Below, piece by piece: positions 1-6,441 of a stretch of 10,652 nt of DNA; position 1 is the first letter of the stretch, and every line of letters begins with the position of its first letter. The stretch is from Gammaproteobacteria bacterium GWE2_37_16 (lineage in GTDB: Bacteria > Pseudomonadota > Gammaproteobacteria > UBA9339), in assembly GCA_001801285.1 (NCBI GenBank), contig MGXG01000034.1:1-10652 (forward strand), written 5' to 3'. The notes under the pieces were generated by a model. The model had not been told where the DNA came from. It did not search any database and worked only from the letters and a program-made list of their open reading frames with translations. The translations under genes were made by a program, and so were the position numbers.

Positions 1-97
1 GAAGAGCAGGGCGGTGCAACCGTTAAATTATGGGTTTATTTCTCTTGATGAGTTGCGGCATAGGTTTTTACAAGTAGCAACAGATTTTAAGGAATGA
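1..97 (+). CDS. traF: TraF C-terminus (partial, pilus assembly protein)
   Basis: Only the last 31 codons are present, read in the frame starting at base 2 and ending at the TGA at 95-97. The peptide ends in NYGFISLDELRHRFLQVATD followed by FKE, which resembles the C-terminus of F-plasmid TraF as I remember it (a glycine, an I-S/T-x-D-E/D-L stretch, then a V-A/S-T-x-F-K ending). TraF is a periplasmic thioredoxin-fold protein needed for F-pilus assembly. The assignment also rests on position, since trbB and traH follow directly as expected in F-type regions. The 5' part lies outside the window, so neither a CXXC site nor a signal peptide can be judged. The stop codon overlaps an ATG (ATGA at 94-97), which opens a short reading frame described separately. 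Confidence 0.8.
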   Translation, partial: KSRAVQPLNYGFISLDELRHRFLQVATDFKE

Positions 98-123
98 ATA
101 AAAAAAGAACAAGAAAATGCTAA
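94..123 (+). other. possible 9-codon coupling ORF between traF and trbB
   Basis: An ATG at 94-96 overlaps the traF stop as ATGA and reads MNKKRTRKC before a TAA at 121-123. That stop lies inside the first codons of trbB (ATGCTAA at 117-123). A ribosome finishing traF could restart here and end on the trbB start, which has only a purine-rich upstream sequence and no clear Shine-Dalgarno. The peptide is basic and too short to identify. It may be chance in A-rich DNA. The overlaps are seen directly; the coupling role is inference. Confidence 0.25.
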
Positions 124-677
124 TAAAAAAATTTTCAAAATCAATGGGTTACGCTTTGTTTTTAATGTGTTTTAGCGTCAGTGTTTTTGCTAACAACGCA
201 TTAGATGCAGTCAACAATATTTTGCAGGATCGCACTCAAGTGGTGGTTGCTAAAGCTCCAGAAACGGAACAAATACAAGACGATTCGATTAATCAGGATA
301 TTTCTGGTTTAAAAAATAGCTTAAAAAATGATTATGCATTTGTTTTATTTTATCGCACAAGCTGTCCACATTGTCGCAAGTTTGATCCGACTTTAAAGCA
401 GTTTTCTATAAATACCAATATTCCAGTAAGGGCTTTTACTTTGGATGGAGGAGTGCTGCCTTCTTTTCCGGATAGTATCAATATCACCAAAGATGTAGTT
501 GAGCAATATTTTGGTAAAGACGCCAACATAGCAGTGCCGACTTTATTTATTATGAATATCAAAAGCTTGCGTGTTTATCCTGTTGCTTCAGGTGAGATGT
601 CATATATTGATCTTGTGATCCGTATGAATCAACTTACGCCGAAAATGTTACAAGTAGAAAGAGGGGAGCATGCGTAA
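117..677 (+). CDS. trbB: TrbB-like periplasmic thiol:disulfide protein of the F-type transfer system
   Basis: This 186-residue protein is secreted and has a thioredoxin fold. Residues 1-25 form a Sec signal peptide (basic start, hydrophobic core, probable cleavage after VFA). The segment FVLFYRTSCPHCRKF is a thioredoxin-type strand and active site with Cys83-Pro-His-Cys86, and VPT at 140-142 supplies the cis-proline (Pro141) opposite it. In F, TrbB is a periplasmic disulfide isomerase thought to help fold cysteine-rich transfer proteins such as TraH, TraU and TraN; the neighbouring TraH here has six cysteines in its mature part. The length fits F TrbB (about 180 residues). The start at 117 is preferred because the signal peptide begins there and no in-frame upstream ATG is available. 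The 3' end overlaps traH by 8 bases. A TraF paralogue that kept its CXXC is the main alternative, but the position directly before traH favours TrbB. Confidence 0.85.
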   Translation: MLIKKFSKSMGYALFLMCFSVSVFANNALDAVNNILQDRTQVVVAKAPETEQIQDDSINQDISGLKNSLKNDYAFVLFYRTSCPHCRKFDPTLKQFSINTNIPVRAFTLDGGVLPSFPDSINITKDVVEQYFGKDANIAVPTLFIMNIKSLRVYPVASGEMSYIDLVIRMNQLTPKMLQVERGEHA

Positions 678-2040
678 GTTAATAGCAATTTTACTTTGTT
701 TTCTTTCACTAAACGTTTTTGCAAGCGTTAGTGGCGATTTGGGCACATTTTTCGGTTCTTTAGGCTTTGATGGCAATATCACTTCTGGTAGCGCCTATCA
801 GGGACAAGCTGGAGGTTATTACTCTGGTGGTTCGCTATATTTGCGTAACCAGGTAAAGAATTTACAGATTATGCATATCGATGCGCCGAGTTTTCGTTCT
901 GGTTGTGGTGGTATTGATCTTTTCATGGGTGGGTTTTCTTTTATTGATGCTAAGCAATTAGTTGCATTTTTTCAAAAGATTATGAGTAACGCTGCAGGTT
1001 ATGCTTTAAATTTAGCTTTAGAAACGGAGGTGCCGGAAATTGCTCATGCGATGCAATATTTGCAACAAATTGCTCAAAAAATCAATGATGCTAATGTTAA
1101 TTCATGTGAAATGGCTGAAGATTTAGTTGGGGGACTTTGGCCGAAAAACCGCGCCAGTCAACAGCAAATCTGTCAGGACGTTGGGAGTCAACATAATGAG
1201 TTTTCGGATTGGGCAGCAGCAAGACAGGAGTGTAGTAGTGGTACAGCTTTTCCGGACAAAATCAACGAAGCGTCTAAAGATCCAAATTATAAAGATAAAG
1301 TCACGGTAAATAAAAACCTGGTTTGGGATGCGATTTTGAAAAATGGATTTTTAACCGGAGATCATGAGCTTGCTGAATTTTTTATGTCTTTATCCGGAAC
1401 AGTTACCTTTGATGATAAGGGCAGTTCCACAGTTTATTATCCGCTCACCAATAACCGTGATGTTATTAAGGCGATACTTACAGGTGGATCGGCACAAATC
1501 TACGTTTGTGATGAGGTGGAAAAATGCTTAAAGCCACATTTAAGTGAGATAACGATTAGAAAAGAAGATGGTTTAAACCAACGTGTAGTAAAAATCATTA
1601 ATGAATTAGTGGACAATGTACAAAATGATGCGCCAATTACCAATATCCAAAAAGGATTTTTAAATTCTATCACTATTCCAGTTTTAAAAATGATCACCGT
1701 AAGTCTTTCTCTGGGAGCAGGAGCGCAGGCTCTGGATTTGGCTAATTATTCTGATGTTGTTGCTAAAGATCTGTTGAAGCAATACATGTTTGAGATTTTA
1801 CAAATTGTTGGGCAAAGTGTTACAGGAGCATCTGATTATACTCCGGAGGTGCAGCAACAGCTTAAAGATCAAATTCAAAAAGCCTTAGCTGATGTGGAGA
1901 ATATTAAAACCTCATCGCATCAGGACATTCAGGATGTAATGTCTTTGGTGCAAAATGCACGCACTTTGGAACAAGAAGCCACAGCCAAAATGTCTGATCA
2001 AATGAAGGAAAATCTAAACTTCAAAGGAGATGGATCATGA
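670..2040 (+). CDS. traH: TraH, F-type pilus assembly / mating-pair protein
   Basis: The 456-residue product matches the length of F TraH (about 458). It has a signal peptide (residues 1-18, cleavage near VFA-S), then a glycine-rich N-terminal part with the family-typical SGCGGIDLFMGGFSFI segment at 77-92. Six cysteines lie in the mature part (79, 146, 168, 188, 280, 286), an even number suited to disulfides and to help from the adjacent TrbB. The last 70 residues or so (from about 385) are rich in Gln, Lys, Glu and Leu and look like coiled coil. In F, TraH is a periplasmic/outer-membrane-associated protein needed for pilus extension, working with TraF, TraW, TraU, TrbB and TrbI. The strong ribosome site GAGGGGAG lies just before the ATG at 670, inside the end of trbB, so the two are translationally linked. 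The stop overlaps the traG start (ATGA). Confidence 0.95.
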   Translation: MRKLIAILLCFLSLNVFASVSGDLGTFFGSLGFDGNITSGSAYQGQAGGYYSGGSLYLRNQVKNLQIMHIDAPSFRSGCGGIDLFMGGFSFIDAKQLVAFFQKIMSNAAGYALNLALETEVPEIAHAMQYLQQIAQKINDANVNSCEMAEDLVGGLWPKNRASQQQICQDVGSQHNEFSDWAAARQECSSGTAFPDKINEASKDPNYKDKVTVNKNLVWDAILKNGFLTGDHELAEFFMSLSGTVTFDDKGSSTVYYPLTNNRDVIKAILTGGSAQIYVCDEVEKCLKPHLSEITIRKEDGLNQRVVKIINELVDNVQNDAPITNIQKGFLNSITIPVLKMITVSLSLGAGAQALDLANYSDVVAKDLLKQYMFEILQIVGQSVTGASDYTPEVQQQLKDQIQKALADVENIKTSSHQDIQDVMSLVQNARTLEQEATAKMSDQMKENLNFKGDGS

Positions 2041-4862
2041 TGGAAATTCACGTTGTTGCAAATGGAGATTTATTTCGGGAAGCTTTTAATGCTCTTGTTA
2101 CGTTGATAGGAGAATCCACCTTTAAAACCGCTTTTCGGCTTTCGGTTTTATTTGCTGTTTTAGGAATTGCGGTTAGTTACATTAAAACCCGTGACGTGAC
2201 AGTTTTTGCCAAATGGTTTAGTTTATATTTTGTGGTTACAGTGATTTTTTTAGGACCAAAAACCAGTGTTGAAATATTTGATAGCAGTAATCCAGGAGCG
2301 GTTTATACAGTAGATAACGTTGCTTATGGGTTGGCTTTTCCGGCAAGTTTTATTACCTCGGTAGCTTATGGATTAGAAAAGGCAGTTGAGGAGGCTTTTC
2401 ATATGCCTGACGACGCCACTTATAGCAAAACGGGTATGTTATTTGGCTCAAGAGTTTTTAGTTTATCGACAGGATTTCATATTATTGATCCGGAGGTAAG
2501 AGCTGATTTTAGTCAATATGTAAAAAATTGCGTAGTTGGCGATATGTTAATTAATAAAAAATACTCCATGAAGAATCTTGTTGATAGCACAGACTTATGG
2601 TCATTAGTCAGCGCCAATCCTAGCCCTATACGCGGTATGATTTTTAGAGATGGCAGTTTTAAAACTTGTAAAGAGGCAATTACCACGTTAAAGACTGAAA
2701 TCGATAACGACATAAAGAAAAACGCTTGGACTTTTTTTGGGATTCGTCTTTTTGGTCATAAAGATCAAACTCAGGCTGCTAATGAATTACAGACAGTGCT
2801 TGAATCGGCTGGTAAATATTATATAGATCTTTCGCAAACCGCATCCCAAATGATGTTGCAAAATGTCATGATCAATGGGATTCGTGATGGGGTTTTAGAT
2901 TACACGTCAGAATCTGGTGCCACAGCTGCCATGTTGAATTTAAGCGAAAGTGAGACCATGCAAAAGATGCGCATGACTTGGGCAACATCCAGAAAAACCA
3001 TAACTTACGTATTGCCAATTATGCAAACCGATCTTTTGCTTTTATTGCTATGTCTTTTCCCAATTGTAATGCTGATTACCGTTCAGCCGGGTTTTGGCTA
3101 TAAAGTATTTAAAAGTTATTTTTACTCCCTACTTTGGATTGAATCATGGCCGATGTTGTTTTCATTTTTGAACTTGGCGGTAACATTTTATATTCATGAT
3201 AAAACCCAAGGGTTAGCAGGAACAGGCTTTACCTTAAGTAACAGCAATCAGCTTGCTCTTGAGCATTCCGATGTTGCCAATATGGCGGGTTACTTAATGA
3301 CTTGTGTACCATTTATTGCCATTGGCATAGTAAAGGGGATGGATTCAGCATTTAGCAGCGCTGCGCAATACATAGGCGGTATGATTCATTCAACTGCAGG
3401 AGCGGCAGCGTCTGAAGTTGCAACCGGTAATCTTTCCCTAGGTAATGCAAGTTACAATAATGTTAATGCCAATAAATTTGATACCAACTCCACCTTTATG
3501 CATGGTATGGCTACTGAACAATTACCCAACGGTGGTTCTGTAACCCATACAGCAAGTGGAGCTGATGTTTGGAACGTTTCCCCGGCGATTTCCCATTTAG
3601 CAACGAGTGTTAAAGCAGGGGAGATGATGAGCGCCTCTTATTCCAAGCAAGCTGAATCTTCCGAAGCTGCAGCTAGACAAGAACATGTTTCGTATGATCA
3701 TTCAGTCGCAAATGCAGCTTCGCATTTAGAGCAGTTTGCTTCCTCTTCTAGTTCTCAGCAGGGGTATGGTGAAAATTATGCAACAGGTAATACAAATTCT
3801 GTAGAGCAGCATGCCTCTAGAATGCATGGTACAGTAGAAAATGTAGCAAGACATAACGGTATTACTTATAATGAGGCTTTTAAAGGTTTAACCTCTATAT
3901 CTGAAAATTTAGGCTTAAGTGGAGAAGCCAGTTTACACACACCAACAGGAGGCAAAGGCATTTTTGGAGCTGGAGGAAGCTTAAATGTTGGGGTTGGAAC
4001 TGAACATAGCAGAAGTAATGAAGAATCAGTGGCTCGTGATACAGGTATAAATATCAATGTTTCCAATGAAGATCTGAAAAATTTCAGTAATGATTGGAGC
4101 GCAATCCAAAATTATAGTAGCAGTAAACATGCGGATATAGGGCATTCACTTAATAATTCAGAATTAACCCAATTGGCTGCTGATTTAAGAGAAACTAAAA
4201 ATCATGCAGAAGGATTTTCTGCTAACTTAAATAAATCGGAAAGATTGAGTGATTTAGCTAATTTCACATCCCAACGTTCGGCACAAATTGATGAGGATTC
4301 AAACCAAGGATTTGCTGAATATGTGCAAAAAACAATACCAGGAAACTCTACTGCTATTTTAAGTAACACGAATGATCCTCAAATTGCGTCACAAAGAGAA
4401 CAATTAGCTGAACAATATATAAATTCTCCTGAGATGAGAGGTAAAATTGATGCTATGTACCAACAACAGGCGAATCGTATTCAACCATCAGAAATATACC
4501 AAAGAGAAAGCGCAGCCGCTGCGACAAAAGATAATGGAAAACTACTACAAAAAGAGTATAATGAAGCTTATAATAAAGTCGCAGATGATATTAAGCAGCA
4601 AGGACATAAAGAGGGCACTGATTTCAATAATCATGTCATAGAAAATACTAAACAAGAAGTAAATTCAGGGCGGCAAGATGGAAAAAAAGAACTACAAAAT
4701 AGTTTTTCAAAAAATGAAGATGCATTTAACCAAGCTAAAATTGGAATTAATGATGATATCAAAGAAGGAAACAAAAAAGCCGATCTGTCTTCATTTGGCG
4801 ATTTTAAATTTTGGGAAGATCGTAGTATTAAGCCTAAATTTGTTGAGAAAAAAGAAAAATAA
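2037..4862 (+). CDS. traG: TraG, inner-membrane mating-pair stabilisation protein
   Basis: The 941-residue product is almost the length of F TraG (938). The first half is membrane-embedded: hydrophobic segments at roughly residues 34-50, 60-76, 322-350, 360-385 and 415-432, with a soluble periplasmic part of about 230 residues between the second and third. The second half (from about 450) is hydrophilic and rich in Ser, Asn, Gln and Ala, with helical/coiled-coil character. In F the N-terminal part is needed for pilus assembly. The C-terminal part is needed for mating-pair stabilisation and also carries the region recognised by the exclusion protein TraS of the recipient. The start codon is the first of two adjacent ATGs (2037 and 2040), overlaps the traH stop by four bases and follows a good ribosome site (AAAGGAGATG). 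From about 4250 on, the codons become noticeably more A-rich than in the first half. Confidence 0.93.
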   Translation: MMEIHVVANGDLFREAFNALVTLIGESTFKTAFRLSVLFAVLGIAVSYIKTRDVTVFAKWFSLYFVVTVIFLGPKTSVEIFDSSNPGAVYTVDNVAYGLAFPASFITSVAYGLEKAVEEAFHMPDDATYSKTGMLFGSRVFSLSTGFHIIDPEVRADFSQYVKNCVVGDMLINKKYSMKNLVDSTDLWSLVSANPSPIRGMIFRDGSFKTCKEAITTLKTEIDNDIKKNAWTFFGIRLFGHKDQTQAANELQTVLESAGKYYIDLSQTASQMMLQNVMINGIRDGVLDYTSESGATAAMLNLSESETMQKMRMTWATSRKTITYVLPIMQTDLLLLLLCLFPIVMLITVQPGFGYKVFKSYFYSLLWIESWPMLFSFLNLAVTFYIHDKTQGLAGTGFTLSNSNQLALEHSDVANMAGYLMTCVPFIAIGIVKGMDSAFSSAAQYIGGMIHSTAGAAASEVATGNLSLGNASYNNVNANKFDTNSTFMHGMATEQLPNGGSVTHTASGADVWNVSPAISHLATSVKAGEMMSASYSKQAESSEAAARQEHVSYDHSVANAASHLEQFASSSSSQQGYGENYATGNTNSVEQHASRMHGTVENVARHNGITYNEAFKGLTSISENLGLSGEASLHTPTGGKGIFGAGGSLNVGVGTEHSRSNEESVARDTGININVSNEDLKNFSNDWSAIQNYSSSKHADIGHSLNNSELTQLAADLRETKNHAEGFSANLNKSERLSDLANFTSQRSAQIDEDSNQGFAEYVQKTIPGNSTAILSNTNDPQIASQREQLAEQYINSPEMRGKIDAMYQQQANRIQPSEIYQRESAAAATKDNGKLLQKEYNEAYNKVADDIKQQGHKEGTDFNNHVIENTKQEVNSGRQDGKKELQNSFSKNEDAFNQAKIGINDDIKEGNKKADLSSFGDFKFWEDRSIKPKFVEKKEK

Positions 4863-4880
4863 TTATATTAGAGATACTGT

Positions 4881-5417
4881 ATGAAGCATTATTTATTTAT
4901 TTTTTTAATAATGATAACTACTTGTTGTTTTGCTAAATCAGATGATAGTGCACTTATCAATCTTCCTGCTGATTATTTGACGCGTAATGATTCAACAACC
5001 TATCAAAAAATTGAGCAACCATCTTCTAAACAAGAAATAACGAACACGAAATTAAGTGAGGAAGACTGGAATGCTATTGAAGGTTTTATCATGTTTTTAG
5101 GTATTTGTGCTGGATTCATGTTTGGTTTTTATAAATTTGCCAAAAAGCTACAAGTGAAGTATGAGAATGAGGAGGCAGAAGAAAAATTTTATACATGTAA
5201 GCATAAGAAAATTAAATCACCAGATTACTGTACAGGCAAACATAAAACCGGTTTTCAGGAAAGTACTTGTTCTCATCGCAATGCTGGTGGTTATCGTGGG
5301 ATTAATCCAGCCTCTGGATTACCATTAAGATCTTCTGGTAGAGATGTAGCTGGTAATCCTATTGGATCTAATTATACTAGTCCAAGCTATACTGGCTATC
5401 GTTCTAATAACAAATAA
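4881..5417 (+). CDS. unrecognised single-pass membrane protein in the traS (entry-exclusion) slot, with a Cys/His tail
   Basis: I do not recognise this 178-residue protein as a named Tra product. Residues 1-18 look like a signal peptide (MKHYLFIF core, cleavage after CCFA). A polar stretch to about residue 65 is followed by a transmembrane helix (about 66-86, GFIMFLGICAGFMFGFYKFA) ending in KK, so the rest should face the cytoplasm. That tail begins acidic/basic and then has three regularly spaced pairs, C106/H108, C117/H121 and C130/H132, which could bind a metal. After these comes INPASGLPL (141-149) and DVAGNPIGS (155-163). From memory, NPASGLPM...DVAGNPYG-like tails recur in small uncharacterised proteobacterial proteins; this was not searched. 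The gene starts 18 bases after traG and lies before traT, the slot of traS in F, so entry exclusion is a positional guess only. A weak ribosome site (AGAGA) precedes the ATG. Confidence 0.8.
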   Translation: MKHYLFIFLIMITTCCFAKSDDSALINLPADYLTRNDSTTYQKIEQPSSKQEITNTKLSEEDWNAIEGFIMFLGICAGFMFGFYKFAKKLQVKYENEEAEEKFYTCKHKKIKSPDYCTGKHKTGFQESTCSHRNAGGYRGINPASGLPLRSSGRDVAGNPIGSNYTSPSYTGYRSNNK

Positions 5418-5442
5418 TTTTTTACTTTTTTTTAAAAAATTT

Positions 5443-5472
5443 CATCTTAATTTTCTTATTGATTCTAAGATG
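5443..5472 (+). repeat. short inverted repeat in the gap before traT
   Basis: CATCTTA (5443-5449) is matched by TAAGATG (5466-5472) around a 16-base AT-rich loop. It follows runs of T and A (5419-5441) just after the end of the traS-slot gene. With a 7-bp stem rich in A/T and no T-run after it, it is a poor intrinsic terminator. It could be a weak operator or chance. No convincing -35/-10 promoter pair with normal spacing was found in this gap, although a new transcript start for traT is plausible. Confidence 0.3.
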
Positions 5473-5485
5473 TAAAATAATGCGG

Positions 5486-5535
5486 AAATGTTGGAGCATT
5501 ACGTCGCAGTTTAACCCTAACCGATGGAGCTAAAC
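5486..5535 (+). repeat. leader repeat copy A, upstream of traT
   Basis: This 50-base element begins with AAATGTTGGAGCA and ends with GATGGAGCTAAAC. Both end blocks recur at 6366-6422 before traD, with a diverged middle that keeps a CGYAGYYTAA pattern. It contains an 8-codon reading frame (5488-5514, MLEHYVAV then TAA). It also contains an ATG at 5524 that reads MELNLCEEI straight into traT in frame. AGTTTA (5508-5513) can pair with TAAACT (5531-5536), which would place a GGA in a loop. The repetition is seen directly; any role in translation control, protein binding or recombination is inference. Confidence 0.7.
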
Positions 5536-5550
5536 TTATGCGAGGAAATT

Positions 5551-6291
5551 ATGTCTCTCAAACAACTGTCCGTTCTTCTTTTAAGCGCAATATTGCTTTC
5601 TGGTTGTGCTGCAACCCAGATGGCAATTAGCAAGCGTAATCTAGATGTCCAAACCAAGATGAGTAATACCGTTTTTTTGAATCCAGTTGAAGATTCCAAA
5701 AAGACCGTTTATGTGCAGGTAAAAAACACTTCTGATAAACAAAACTTTGCCATTAACGAAGAACTGAAAAGAGATTTGGAAAACAAAGGCTACCAAATTG
5801 TTAATAGTCTAAACAATGCCCACTATTTACTGCAAGCAAACATATTGCAGGTAGGAAAAACCGACCCATCCGCGGCTGAAAGAGCTTTTGCCGGTGGTTA
5901 TGGCAGTAGTCTCAGCGCTGTACTTTCTGGTGGTACAGCTGGAGCATTATTGGGTAATGGCAGGGGTAGTTCCATACTTGCTGGCGGTTTGCTAGGAGGG
6001 GTAATAGATACAGTGGCGAACGCGGCAATTAAAGACGTAACTTATACGGCGATGACGGATTTGCAGATTTCCGAAAGAGCAGGGAAGGGTGCCAAGATCC
6101 AACAAACCGATGAATCTACTTTACAACAGGGAACAAGCTCGGTCAGCAGACAAACTTCTTCTTCTCAAGCCGGTTGGATGCGTTATCAAACTCGTATTCT
6201 TTCAAGTGCAGAAAAGGTAAATCTGGATTTTAATGACGCTTTACCAATGCTGGAATCAGGTTTGGCTGGATCAATTGCTGGAATCTTTTAG
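5551..6291 (+). CDS. traT: TraT surface-exclusion lipoprotein
   Basis: With the start at 5551 the product has 246 residues, close to F TraT (about 244). The signal peptide MSLKQLSVLLLSAILLSGC has a lipobox LLSGC with lipidated Cys19, and Ala at the next position suits outer-membrane sorting. Family features follow in order: AISKRNLDVQTKMS (25-38), VYVQVKNTSDK (53-63), a glycine-rich hydrophobic stretch (about 114-150), DVTYTAMTDLQISERA (162-177), YQTRILSSAEKVNLDF (212-227) and SIAGIF at the end. TraT sits in the outer membrane, blocks mating between cells already carrying the element, and in F-like plasmids also raises serum resistance. The 5551 ATG is chosen over the in-frame ATG at 5524 because GAGGA sits at the right distance before it and because the upstream extension (MELNLCEEI) would add acidic residues in front of the signal peptide. 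It is flanked on both sides by the leader repeat. Confidence 0.95.
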   Translation: MSLKQLSVLLLSAILLSGCAATQMAISKRNLDVQTKMSNTVFLNPVEDSKKTVYVQVKNTSDKQNFAINEELKRDLENKGYQIVNSLNNAHYLLQANILQVGKTDPSAAERAFAGGYGSSLSAVLSGGTAGALLGNGRGSSILAGGLLGGVIDTVANAAIKDVTYTAMTDLQISERAGKGAKIQQTDESTLQQGTSSVSRQTSSSQAGWMRYQTRILSSAEKVNLDFNDALPMLESGLAGSIAGIF

Positions 6292-6310
6292 TTTACTAAC
6301 AAAATTACCC

Positions 6311-6348
6311 TGCAAAATTACGCTCCGAAAATCGGGGCGTAATTTGCA
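6311..6348 (+). other. strong hairpin between traT and traD
   Basis: AAATTACGCTCCGA and TCGGGGCGTAATTT pair over 14 positions with one G-U pair and an AAA loop. The stem extends outward through TGCA with one bulged A. It begins about 20 bases after the traT stop. No T-run follows on either strand, so it is not a standard intrinsic terminator. It could protect the 3' end of the traT message, reduce read-through into traD, or mark an RNA-processing point. The pairing is seen directly; the role is inferred. Confidence 0.6.
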
Positions 6349-6365
6349 ATCGAGGTTTGTGGTAC

Positions 6366-6422
6366 AAATGTTGGAGCAGAATTCCGTAGCCTAATTTTAT
6401 TAACTAATGATGGAGCTAAAAC
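6366..6422 (+). repeat. leader repeat copy B, upstream of traD
   Basis: This 57-base copy shares AAATGTTGGAGCA (6366-6378) and GATGGAGCTAAA (6409-6420) with copy A at 5486-5535. The middle is longer by about seven bases. It holds an 8-codon frame (6368-6394, MLEQNSVA then TAA), the same length as in copy A although the encoded residues after MLE differ. A second start (ATGATG at 6407-6412) opens (M)MELKQK, which stops at 6428-6430. Copy B thus keeps the same start-codon pattern but, unlike copy A, does not read into the downstream gene. Confidence 0.7.
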
Positions 6423-6438
6423 AAAAATGAAAAAATAA
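6407..6438 (+). promoter_or_regulatory. possible stop-start mini-ORF chain leading into traD
   Basis: The frame (M)MELKQK ends in TGA at 6428-6430, overlapping an ATG at 6427-6429 that reads MKK and stops with TAA at 6436-6438, three bases before the traD ATG at 6442. No Shine-Dalgarno is visible next to the traD start (AAAAAATAATTC). GGAG at 6412-6415 is 11 bases before the middle ATG. Ribosome re-initiation along this chain could feed traD. The overlaps are seen directly; the coupling is inference, and A-rich DNA makes short frames easy to obtain by chance. Confidence 0.35.
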
Positions 6439-6441
6439 TTC

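Noticed and set aside
4447..4884. Additional + strand frames (4447-4641 and 4678-4884) over the 3' end of traG
   Set aside because: They are Lys/Ile-rich products of A-rich traG codons read in another frame, with no ribosome site or recognisable feature.
5443..5472. Intrinsic terminator after the traS-slot gene
   Set aside because: The stem is only 7 A/T-rich pairs with a 16-base loop, and the T-run lies before it instead of after it.
5524..5550. In-frame upstream start for traT giving an MELNLCEEI extension
   Set aside because: It would put acidic residues in front of the lipoprotein signal peptide, lacks a ribosome site, and a GAGGA sits correctly before the 5551 ATG. The ATG is instead part of the leader repeat.
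5538..5640. ATG at 5538 opening a frame overlapping the traT start
   Set aside because: The frame runs out of phase with traT, ends within about 100 bases and gives no sensible protein.
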